DNA of 64,000 bases from Rheinheimera nanhaiensis E407-8 (GTDB lineage: Bacteria; Pseudomonadota; Gammaproteobacteria; Enterobacterales; Alteromonadaceae), in the NCBI RefSeq assembly GCF_000296695.1, contig NZ_BAFK01000012.1, positions 1 to 64,000 of the forward strand. The letters are read 5' to 3'. Below the pieces are notes generated by a model. That model had not been told where the DNA came from. It made no database searches and worked only from the letters and a program-made list of their open reading frames with translations. Both the position numbers and the translations under genes were made by a program. Below are positions 47,931 to 55,480 of the stretch, one piece after another (the first letter of the stretch is position 1; each line of letters begins with the position of its first letter).

Positions 47931-50900
47931 ATCAGCTGATCCAAGCCGCTATCGGCCGCAGCCGCGCCAGCATGATGCTGCTGGTGTTTTTATTTATTGC
48001 CGGTATCAGCGCTTATCAAACGATCCCGAAAGAAGCCAACCCCGATGTCGCCATTCCGATGATGTATGTGTCGATGTCACTGGACGGCATCAGTCCGGAA
48101 GATGGCGAGCGTTTGCTGGTGCGGCCGATGGAGCACGAGCTGCGCTCACTGGAAGGCATTAAAAAAATGACCTCCACCGCCAGCGAAGGCCACGCCTCTG
48201 TGATGCTGGAATTTGACGCCGGTTTTGATGCCGACAAAGCGCTGGCCGATGTGCGGGTAAAGGTGGATGCAGCCCGTTCTAAACTGCCCAGCGAAGCGGA
48301 CGAACCTACGGTAAACGAAATTAACGTTGGTTTATTTCCGGTGCTGTCAGTCGGTTTATCCGGCCCGGTGTCCGAAAACCAGTTGGTGTTTATCGCCCGG
48401 CAGTTGCAGGAAAATATTGAAGCGATCCCCGAAGTATTAGAAGTAGATATTGGCGGTGACCGCGAAGACTTACTGGAAATCGTGGTCGACCCCCAGGTAC
48501 TGGAAGGTTATGGCCTGGATTACCAACAGCTGTTTAGCCTGGTATCGAATAATAACCGGCTGGTGGCCGCCGGCAGTTTAGATACCGGCGCCGGTCGCAT
48601 GGCGATGAAAGTGCCTGGCGTGATTGAAGATTTAAACGATGTGCTGTCGATGCCAATTAAAACCGACGGCGATACTGTCATTACCTTTGCTGACGTTGCC
48701 ACCATTAGCCGCAGTTTTAAAGATCCGCTGGGGTTTGCCCGGATTAACGGCCAACCGGCCGTGGTATTAGAGGTGAAAAAACGCGCCGGCGCCAATATTA
48801 TCTCCACCATTGAACAAACCAAGACGTTAATAGAGCAAGCCAGCAGCCAGTTTCCGGACGGTATGCAGATTAACTACATCATGGATCAGTCTAAAGAAGT
48901 GAAAAACATGCTGTCAGACCTGCTGAACAACGTGTTAACCGCTGTGGTACTGGTGCTTATTCTGATTATCGCCACTATGGGCGTGCGCTCGGCGCTGCTG
49001 GTGGGCATTACGATTCCCGGTGCTTTTTTTGCCGGTATTTTGATGATCGCCGCCCTGGGTTACACCATGAATATCATCGTGCTGTTTGCCCTGATTCTGG
49101 TAGCAGGCATGCTGGTAGACGGCGCTATCGTGGTCAGTGAGCTGGCAGATCGTAATCTGGCTGAAGGCCAGCCACCGAAACAAGCCTGGGCCAATGCCGC
49201 CGGCCGTATGGCCTGGCCTATTATTGCCTCAACCGCCACCACTATAGTGGTGTTTATGCCGTTATTGGTCTGGCCCGGTGTCGTCGGTCAGTTTATGAAG
49301 TACCTGCCCGCCACGGTGATCCTGTGTTTGCTGGCATCGTTATTTATGGCGCTGATTTTCTTACCAGTAATGGGTGGCTTAAGCAAAGCCCGGCCGCCGG
49401 TGCATGAAGTGCAGCAAAGCAGCGCGGGTAAGGCTTATCGCAGCCTGCTTGGCCGTTTGCTGCGCCGTCCCGGCCTGACCTTTGCCGGCATGCTGGGCGC
49501 TATGCTGCTGATTTTTGTCGCTTATGGTAAGTACAATCATGGCCTGGAATTTTTCCCGTCTGTCGAACCTGAATCGGCACAAGTATGGGTGCGGGCGCGT
49601 GGTGATATGTCCATTTATGAAAAAGACGCCCTGCTACAACAAGTCGAGCAACGCCTGCTTGGCTTGTCAGAGGTAAAAGCGCTATATGCCCGCTCTATGG
49701 CAAGCGCCGGCGGCGAGCTGGCACCTGATGTGGTAGGCACCTTGCAGTTTCAGTTTATCGACTGGCACGACAGACGCCGTGCCGCCGCGATATTAGCTGA
49801 TATGCGCCAGCTTACTGCTGATATCCCCGGCGTCATTCTTGAGTTTCGCCAGCAGCAGGAAGGCCCGGCGGCCGGTAAGCCGATAGAGCTGCAGGTAAGC
49901 AGCATGGAGGCGGCGGCAACCGAGCAGGCTGTAACGCAGATAGTGAGCAAAATGCGTGAAACGGGTGGTTTTGTTGATATTGAAGATGACCGCAGCCTGC
50001 CCGGCATAGAATGGCGCATTGAGGTTGACCGCGCTGCTGCCGCCCGCTTCGGCGCCGATGTGCTTACCGTGGGTAATGCGGTGCAGATGATCAGTAATGG
50101 CTTACTGCTGGCCAAATTCCGCCCCGAATACGCCAGTGATGAAGTGGATATCCGCGTGCGTTTTCCGCAGAACTGGCGCTCCTTAGAGCAGTTAGGCCGC
50201 TTAACCATTCAAACCCCCCGTGGTCAGGTGCCGCTGAGTAACTTTATTAAACTGGTGCCGGCAGCGAAAACCAGTGTGATAAAACGCATTGATGGTAACA
50301 GAGCCGTAACGATAAAAAGCGATTTAGCTGAAGGCTTTCAGGTAAGTGAGCGTTTACAGGCACTGCTGGGCAGCGATATTAAACTGCCAGACAATGTACT
50401 GGTAAAAACCGCCGGTGAAAGCGCCGATCAGCAAGAGGCGATGACATTTTTACTCGGCGCCTTTGCGACTGCCATCTTTTTAATGCTGATGATTTTGCTG
50501 TTGCAATTTAACAGCTGGTATCAAAGCCTGCTTATTTTATCAGCGATAATTTTCTCTACCGCCGGCGTGCTACTGGGCCTGCTGGTTAATGGCCAGAGTT
50601 TTGGCATCGTGATGGTGGGTATGGGCATTATTGGTCTGGCCGGAATCGTAGTAAATAACAATATCGTGCTTATCGACACCTACAATCAGCTGCGCGATGC
50701 CGGCCTGTCAGCGGCAGATGCGGCGCTGGAAACCGGTTGCCTGCGCCTGCGCCCGGTGCTGTTAACCTCGATTACCACTGTGCTGGGCCTGATGCCGATG
50801 GTGTTGGCGGTAAACGTTAACTTGCTGGAACCCAGCCTGGGTTTTGGTGCGCCATCCACCCAATGGTGGACACAGTTATCCAGTGCCATAGCCGGCGGCT

Positions 50901-51046
50901 TAACCTTCGCCACCGTGCTAACGCTGTTTTTAACACCCTGTATGCTGGTATTGGGTGAAAAACTGCGGCCGCGCAAAACGACCAGTGATATAAAAGTAGT
51001 CAGCAGTGCTGATGATATTGCCCAGTTGGTGAAAAAGCGGGCCTGA
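47927..51046 (+). CDS. RND efflux pump permease subunit
   Basis: A 1039-residue inner-membrane RND transporter with twelve membrane helices and two large periplasmic loops. Recognised segments are GRSRASMMLLVFLFIAG, the TM4 proton site LVAGMLVDGAIVVSELADRN and the TM10 segment GLAGIVVNNNIVLIDTYNQL. The second aspartate of the usual VDD pair in AcrB is Gly here, and TM10 has the GIVVNN form, placing it in the broader HAE1 group rather than AcrB proper. The substrate is unknown. Coupled to the adaptor gene. Confidence 0.94.
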   Translation: MNQLIQAAIGRSRASMMLLVFLFIAGISAYQTIPKEANPDVAIPMMYVSMSLDGISPEDGERLLVRPMEHELRSLEGIKKMTSTASEGHASVMLEFDAGFDADKALADVRVKVDAARSKLPSEADEPTVNEINVGLFPVLSVGLSGPVSENQLVFIARQLQENIEAIPEVLEVDIGGDREDLLEIVVDPQVLEGYGLDYQQLFSLVSNNNRLVAAGSLDTGAGRMAMKVPGVIEDLNDVLSMPIKTDGDTVITFADVATISRSFKDPLGFARINGQPAVVLEVKKRAGANIISTIEQTKTLIEQASSQFPDGMQINYIMDQSKEVKNMLSDLLNNVLTAVVLVLILIIATMGVRSALLVGITIPGAFFAGILMIAALGYTMNIIVLFALILVAGMLVDGAIVVSELADRNLAEGQPPKQAWANAAGRMAWPIIASTATTIVVFMPLLVWPGVVGQFMKYLPATVILCLLASLFMALIFLPVMGGLSKARPPVHEVQQSSAGKAYRSLLGRLLRRPGLTFAGMLGAMLLIFVAYGKYNHGLEFFPSVEPESAQVWVRARGDMSIYEKDALLQQVEQRLLGLSEVKALYARSMASAGGELAPDVVGTLQFQFIDWHDRRRAAAILADMRQLTADIPGVILEFRQQQEGPAAGKPIELQVSSMEAAATEQAVTQIVSKMRETGGFVDIEDDRSLPGIEWRIEVDRAAAARFGADVLTVGNAVQMISNGLLLAKFRPEYASDEVDIRVRFPQNWRSLEQLGRLTIQTPRGQVPLSNFIKLVPAAKTSVIKRIDGNRAVTIKSDLAEGFQVSERLQALLGSDIKLPDNVLVKTAGESADQQEAMTFLLGAFATAIFLMLMILLLQFNSWYQSLLILSAIIFSTAGVLLGLLVNGQSFGIVMVGMGIIGLAGIVVNNNIVLIDTYNQLRDAGLSAADAALETGCLRLRPVLLTSITTVLGLMPMVLAVNVNLLEPSLGFGAPSTQWWTQLSSAIAGGLTFATVLTLFLTPCMLVLGEKLRPRKTTSDIKVVSSADDIAQLVKKRA

Positions 51047-51121
51047 GCTGTGGCTGGACATTATCCGACCAGTCAGTTATCTGCGCTGGCCCGGTTTTTA
51101 AGCGTCCGTCTTTAGGCTAAG

Positions 51122-51844
51122 ATGCAGCTAAGTGTGAATGCAAGGCTCTGTATGCGTATCTTACTGGTGTTAAGCTTGCTGCTTGGCAACACCCTGGCAA
51201 GCGGTAGTGAAATTCGCCTGGGGGTGCATAACTTCCCGCCTTATTTTGTGATGAGCGATAACGAAAACTGCGGCGGTGAGGCTGTAGAGCTAACCCGTCA
51301 TTTACTGCAAACAGACACCATTAAACTTACTACCGTATGCGCAACGCCGGCCAGGCTTTACAAGTTGCTGCAAAGCGGTGAGGTGGACTTAACCATTAAT
51401 ATTAAGCAAACCAAAGCCCTGCCCGATAACGTCAGCTTTGTGGCAACGCCTTATGTGCAACTGTCTTTGGTGTTACTGACACACGGTGCAGCCGTGGCAC
51501 GCGACAAAGTCCCTACCATCGCCGCCATTCGTGGTTTTGACTACCATGGCCAGCGTCAGGTATTAACCGATAAAGGCTATACCTTTATCGATCTGCCCGA
51601 CAGCATCAGTGCGGTTGAAATGTTTATTAAGGCCCGCAGCAGTGCCCTGCTGACCTACGAAGAGCCGTTTAACCATTACCTGCACCAGCATAACCTGCCC
51701 TTCGCCAAACACTACCAATGCCAGCTGCTGGAGCATATAGATGCGTTTTATGTAATCTCGGAGCAATCACTACATAAAAGCTATATCCATCAGCAGTTAA
51801 GCCGCTATGCGACGCAAGCGCAATTAAGTTATTTCTCACGTTGA
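51122..51844 (+). CDS. Periplasmic solute-binding protein (SBP_bac_3-like)
   Basis: About 240 residues (230 if the second ATG is used). A signal peptide (MRILLVLSLLLGNTLASG) precedes a bilobal binding domain starting EIRLGVHNFPPYFVMSDNE. No transporter genes accompany it, so it may be an orphan sensor or binding protein like those fused to the diguanylate cyclase elsewhere in this window. Both possible starts have weak AAGG-type sites; the second gives the better signal peptide. Its 3-prime end overlaps the convergent EAL-protein gene by 16 bases. Confidence 0.8.
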   Translation: MQLSVNARLCMRILLVLSLLLGNTLASGSEIRLGVHNFPPYFVMSDNENCGGEAVELTRHLLQTDTIKLTTVCATPARLYKLLQSGEVDLTINIKQTKALPDNVSFVATPYVQLSLVLLTHGAAVARDKVPTIAAIRGFDYHGQRQVLTDKGYTFIDLPDSISAVEMFIKARSSALLTYEEPFNHYLHQHNLPFAKHYQCQLLEHIDAFYVISEQSLHKSYIHQQLSRYATQAQLSYFSR

Positions 51845-54279
51845 GCCTTTGCCTGACGCAACTGTTGCTCAATGTCGGGCAAGCCGGTGGGTTTAGCGTA
51901 AAAATAGCCTTGGCCAAATTCACAGCCTAACGCCAACAGCATGTTTTGCTGCTCTGCCGTTTCAATACCCTCTGCAATAACAGCAACACCTATAGCCTGC
52001 GCCATCGCCAGCATGGCTTTAACCAAGCCTAAATTGTTCTCTTTATCCAGTTGTTGCACAAAGATGCGGTCAATCTTGATATAGTCGATAGGTAAAGCGG
52101 TCAGATAAGATAAGGATGAATACCCGGTACCAAAGTCATCAATCGCAATTTTAATACCGGCGCTGCGAAACGCATTGAGGTTCTCCTGAATGGTAGGAGA
52201 GTGTTCCATCGCTACGCCTTCGGTGATCTCCAGTTGCAGGCATGCCGGTGATAACTCCAATAAGCTCAGTTTGCTTGCTATATAATCGTATAACGCCGGA
52301 TCGGAAAAATGCTTAGCGGTAATATTTACCGCTACAGGTAATGGCTGCAAACCAGCCAGTTGCCATAACCGGATTTGTCGCAGCACATTTTTCAACACCC
52401 AACGGTCCAGCTGTTTACCAAGATTCACAGTTTCAGCAATAGCCACAAATACATCCGGCGCTATAGTGCCAAGCTCGGGGTCATACCAGCGCAGCAGGGC
52501 CTCGTAGCCAATTAATTGTTGGGTTTGTAAATGGTATTTCGGCTGCAATACCAGGCTAAGCAAGTCTTGTTCCAGGGCACGACGTAAGCCCTGCTCTATC
52601 TCCAGTTGTCTGGTCAGGGCATTATGAATATCTTCGTGATACAGCCGTAATAACAGCCGCTGCTGTTTTGCTTCAAACATTGCCGCCTCTGCCTGGCGGA
52701 TCAACACATGTAGCTCTGTGGCATCATCCGGGTAAATGCTGCCACCTACACATATTGAGGGCGAGATTTTTTCATTTGCTAACCAGTAAGGCTCTGCACA
52801 TTTTTCCACTAAATAATGCATAAAAGGTAGCAAGCTGCTCCGCTCAGTGACCGGCAACAATACAATGTAATCATCAGCGCCAAGCCTGCAGGCCAACGCT
52901 TCTTCGGGCAACACACTCTGCAGCCGGTGCGCGGCCTCTATCAGCATAAGATCACCAAACTCGTGGCCATATTTTTCATTAATCAGCCGAAACCGATGAC
53001 AATCAATAAATAAGATGGCGTACGGCTGAAGCGGGTCTTGCCGGCGGTTAAACTGCTCTGCCAGCCCTTCACGGTTTAGTAAGCCGGTTAACGTATCAAA
53101 ATTGGTCAGGAATTTAGCATGATTTTTTGCCTTAACCTGCTCGGTGATATCGATGCCAACCCCCTGAATCTCATCCGCAGACTCAGCGCTGCCGGCCAGG
53201 TTACTAAAGGTCCAATCGACCCAGTGCACATTATTATTTGGTCCAAGCATTCTCACCGATAACGATACGGTGGCAGACTTCTCGGCTTGCCTGAGCTGCT
53301 CCAGCAAGGCTTCGACACTATGGCGCTCGTCAGCATGGATAAACTCGAGAATTGAAATGCCGAGCATTTGAAACAACTGCTGGTTTAGCTGGCGGCAAAA
53401 AGCGTTATTAACAAAGGTAAGCCGCGAGTTTTTACTTAAACGGCAGATAAATTCTTTCTGGTTCTGTACGATATCGCGATAGCGTTGCTCAGCCGAGATA
53501 AGCCGCTGTAATACCGCCTTAAATTCAGATAAGTCGTGACACACACCAACAAACAGCCGCCCTTGCTCAGTGCGGGATTCCCCCACTGACAGGTGCATAG
53601 GAAATACCGAGCCGTCTTTACGTTGCGCCTGCACATCGCGGCCAATACCGATAATTTGTGCTTTGCCGCTGGTTTTATAATTGTGCAGGTAACCATCGTG
53701 CATTTCAGCATGTGCTGATGTCATTAACATGCTGATATTTTTACCGATTACTTCTTGTTTATGGTAACCAAACAGCAGTTCTGCCCCCCGGTTAAAACTT
53801 TGCACTATGCCCCATTCATCGATAGAAATAATGCCATCGACAGCAGCTTCCAATAGCGCATCCTGCATCGACCTCAAACTCAGGTGTGCTGTAACACTGG
53901 CCTGATATGCCGTTAAATCATGGCAGATGCCAACAAAATAGCGCTTAGCACCAGCTTTAGCTTCACCGACAGACAAATGCATCGGAAAGATGCTGCCGTC
54001 TTTACGCTTGCCCTGCACATCGCGGCCGATACCAATAATTTTTGCGGTTTTACCCGCCTCAACATAGTTTGCCAGGTAATTATCATGTTCACTATGAAAG
54101 GGTTCCGGCATTAACATATGCACATTCTGACCAACACATTCGGCGGCGCTATAGCCAAACAGCTGCTCTGCCGATGGAGAGAAAAAACACATTAATCCCC
54201 GTTGATCAATGACGATAATGGCATCAACCGCAGAGCGCACTATGGCTTCCTGCAGTTGACTCAGCTCAAAAGTATCCAT
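51829..54279 (-). CDS. PAS-PAS-PAS-GGDEF-EAL protein, probable cyclic di-GMP phosphodiesterase
   Basis: An 816-residue cytoplasmic protein. PAS1 (about 8-125) and PAS2 (about 135-255) are close copies, each with a FixL-like signature: EHDNYL...IIGIGR (His65, Arg86) and MHDGYL...IIGIGR (His194, Arg214), matching the heme ligand and distal arginine of FixL. PAS3 spans about 265-385. The GGDEF site is degenerate (RLGADDYIVLL), so cyclase activity is unlikely. The EAL domain (about 560-805) is intact: YEALLRW, LEITEGVA, IDDFGTGYSSLSYL, DRIFVQQL and VIAEGIET. It probably degrades cyclic di-GMP in response to a gas or redox signal (inference). Confidence 0.9.
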   Translation of the reverse strand: MDTFELSQLQEAIVRSAVDAIIVIDQRGLMCFFSPSAEQLFGYSAAECVGQNVHMLMPEPFHSEHDNYLANYVEAGKTAKIIGIGRDVQGKRKDGSIFPMHLSVGEAKAGAKRYFVGICHDLTAYQASVTAHLSLRSMQDALLEAAVDGIISIDEWGIVQSFNRGAELLFGYHKQEVIGKNISMLMTSAHAEMHDGYLHNYKTSGKAQIIGIGRDVQAQRKDGSVFPMHLSVGESRTEQGRLFVGVCHDLSEFKAVLQRLISAEQRYRDIVQNQKEFICRLSKNSRLTFVNNAFCRQLNQQLFQMLGISILEFIHADERHSVEALLEQLRQAEKSATVSLSVRMLGPNNNVHWVDWTFSNLAGSAESADEIQGVGIDITEQVKAKNHAKFLTNFDTLTGLLNREGLAEQFNRRQDPLQPYAILFIDCHRFRLINEKYGHEFGDLMLIEAAHRLQSVLPEEALACRLGADDYIVLLPVTERSSLLPFMHYLVEKCAEPYWLANEKISPSICVGGSIYPDDATELHVLIRQAEAAMFEAKQQRLLLRLYHEDIHNALTRQLEIEQGLRRALEQDLLSLVLQPKYHLQTQQLIGYEALLRWYDPELGTIAPDVFVAIAETVNLGKQLDRWVLKNVLRQIRLWQLAGLQPLPVAVNITAKHFSDPALYDYIASKLSLLELSPACLQLEITEGVAMEHSPTIQENLNAFRSAGIKIAIDDFGTGYSSLSYLTALPIDYIKIDRIFVQQLDKENNLGLVKAMLAMAQAIGVAVIAEGIETAEQQNMLLALGCEFGQGYFYAKPTGLPDIEQQLRQAKAQREK

Positions 54280-54510
54280 ACCTGGCCAAACCTATTATTA
54301 GTAGGCAATATAATAATTTGCTAAATTACACTGCCGTTTATTGACAATAGTTACAACTCTAGAAGTGATGTACCTGTTTTTCCAGAAAAAATCCGGCGAA
54401 AATCAGACAAAAAGAATATAAAAATGGATTATTGTTAAATAATCGCCAAGACATTTTGGCCACGCTGTCAACAATAAACAGCTGTGTACACTAGCGCCGG
54501 GGCTAAAACG

Positions 54511-54535
54511 CAAAAAACCAGCATAATGCTGGTTT
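54511..54535 (-). terminator. Terminator, second copy, after the degenerate tRNA
   Basis: A nine-pair stem AAACCAGCA/TGCTGGTTT with a three-base loop, followed by TTTTTT on the minus strand. It is the same hairpin as at 54648, 137 bases away, so the unit tRNA plus terminator has been duplicated. Confidence 0.85.
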
Positions 54536-54537
54536 AA

Positions 54538-54643
54538 AGTGGCTACGCTCTCGGGACTCGAACCCGCGAGCACTTTTGGCTTGGGGCGTGACAGGCCGGC
54601 TAAGTTCTTAACAGAGAGTAACCGACTGAACTACCGCTGCCTA
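54538..54643 (-). pseudogene. Degenerate tRNA-Asp-derived sequence
   Basis: It keeps the tRNA-Asp D-arm beginning (GTAGTTCAGTCGGTTA), the anticodon region CCGGCCTGTCACGCC with anticodon GTC, the T-arm core GGGTTCGAGTCCCG and the CCA end with the same downstream flank as the intact gene next to it. About 14 extra bases follow the D-loop and about 14 more sit in the variable region. The 5-prime acceptor strand GCAGCGG no longer matches the 3-prime side, and two anticodon-stem pairs are lost. A working tRNA is unlikely; a tRNA-like RNA of other use cannot be excluded. Confidence 0.65.
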
Positions 54644-54647
54644 AAAC

Positions 54648-54672
54648 AAAAAAACCAGCATAATGCTGGTTT
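54648..54672 (-). terminator. Terminator of the tRNA-Asp array
   Basis: The same AAACCAGCA/TGCTGGTTT stem as at 54511, here with seven T on the minus strand. It follows the last intact tRNA-Asp gene by a few bases. Confidence 0.9.
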
Positions 54673-54676
54673 AAAG

Positions 54677-54753
54677 TGGCGGAGCGGACGGGACTCGAAC
54701 CCGCGACCCCCGGCGTGACAGGCCGGTATTCTAACCGACTGAACTACCGCTCC
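54677..54753 (-). tRNA. tRNA-Asp (anticodon GTC), copy 7 of the array
   Basis: A 77-nt tRNA with encoded CCA: acceptor GGAGCGG/CCGCTCC, anticodon loop CTGTCAC, T-loop GGTTCGAGTCC. It is last in the direction of transcription and directly followed by a terminator. Confidence 0.97.
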
Positions 54754-54794
54754 GCGTTGGAGTGAGCTTATGGCTCTTGGGTAACTTACTGAAG

Positions 54795-54871
54795 TGGCGG
54801 AGCGGACGGGACTCGAACCCGCGACCCCCGGCGTGACAGGCCGGTATTCTAACCGACTGAACTACCGCTCC
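54795..54871 (-). tRNA. tRNA-Asp (anticodon GTC), copy 6 of the array
   Basis: Identical in the mature part to the other six copies. The spacer to copy 7 (41 bases) is longer than the 25-base spacers between central copies. Confidence 0.97.
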
Positions 54872-54896
54872 GGATTGGGAAGCTTATTCGACACAG

Positions 54897-54973
54897 TGGC
54901 GGAGCGGACGGGACTCGAACCCGCGACCCCCGGCGTGACAGGCCGGTATTCTAACCGACTGAACTACCGCTCC
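54897..54973 (-). tRNA. tRNA-Asp (anticodon GTC), copy 5 of the array
   Basis: A 77-nt tRNA with encoded CCA. It is separated from copy 4 by a 25-base spacer whose sequence recurs between copies 3, 4 and 2. Confidence 0.97.
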
Positions 54974-54998
54974 GGGTCAGGAAGCTTATTCGACACAG

Positions 54999-55075
54999 TG
55001 GCGGAGCGGACGGGACTCGAACCCGCGACCCCCGGCGTGACAGGCCGGTATTCTAACCGACTGAACTACCGCTCC
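54999..55075 (-). tRNA. tRNA-Asp (anticodon GTC), copy 4 of the array
   Basis: A 77-nt tRNA with encoded CCA, flanked on both sides by the same 25-base spacer, which shows recent unit duplication of 102 bases. Confidence 0.97.
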
Positions 55076-55100
55076 GGGTCAGGAAGCTTATTCGACACAG

Positions 55101-55177
55101 TGGCGGAGCGGACGGGACTCGAACCCGCGACCCCCGGCGTGACAGGCCGGTATTCTAACCGACTGAACTACCGCTCC
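55101..55177 (-). tRNA. tRNA-Asp (anticodon GTC), copy 3 of the array
   Basis: A 77-nt tRNA with encoded CCA and the repeated 25-base spacer on both sides. Confidence 0.97.
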
Positions 55178-55202
55178 GGGTCAGGAAGCTTATTCGACAC
55201 AG

Positions 55203-55279
55203 TGGCGGAGCGGACGGGACTCGAACCCGCGACCCCCGGCGTGACAGGCCGGTATTCTAACCGACTGAACTACCGCTCC
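55203..55279 (-). tRNA. tRNA-Asp (anticodon GTC), copy 2 of the array
   Basis: A 77-nt tRNA with encoded CCA. The spacer to copy 1 is only 16 bases and differs from the repeated spacer. Confidence 0.97.
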
Positions 55280-55295
55280 GGTGTGTATCGAAAAT

Positions 55296-55372
55296 TGGCG
55301 GAGCGGACGGGACTCGAACCCGCGACCCCCGGCGTGACAGGCCGGTATTCTAACCGACTGAACTACCGCTCC
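55296..55372 (-). tRNA. tRNA-Asp (anticodon GTC), copy 1 of the array
   Basis: First gene in the direction of transcription, about 45 bases after the predicted start site of the array promoter. Mature sequence as in the other copies. Confidence 0.97.
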
Positions 55373-55423
55373 GCGCCAATTGCGCTGCAAAATTTCATTT
55401 GGGTATCCTGCAGTGCGGCGGGA

Positions 55424-55452
55424 ATGATACGGATAAGCGAAAAGGCCGTCAA
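55424..55452 (-). promoter_or_regulatory. Strong promoter of the tRNA-Asp array
   Basis: TTGACG and TATCAT on the minus strand are spaced by exactly 17 bases, followed by a GC-rich discriminator (TCCCGCCGC), the pattern of stringently controlled stable-RNA promoters. It lies just after the stop codon of the TIGR03503 gene. Confidence 0.75.
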
Positions 55453-55480
55453 CTTCTTTTTTGCCGCTTTTGTTTAATCC

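Noticed and set aside
48935-50976. Several minus-strand frames of 80-150 codons opposite the RND pump
   Set aside because: The pump frame is complete and conserved over the same bases; these are shadows of its codon bias.
54677-55372. Array of regular repeats and spacers resembling a CRISPR array
   Set aside because: The repeat unit folds as an intact tRNA-Asp with CCA and the spacers are nearly identical to one another, unlike CRISPR spacers.
54794-55477. A 227-residue plus-strand frame made of repeats of AERTGLEPATPGVTGRYSNR
   Set aside because: It is the translation of the antisense strand of the tandem tRNA-Asp genes, a well-known false protein; no ribosome site or promoter supports it.
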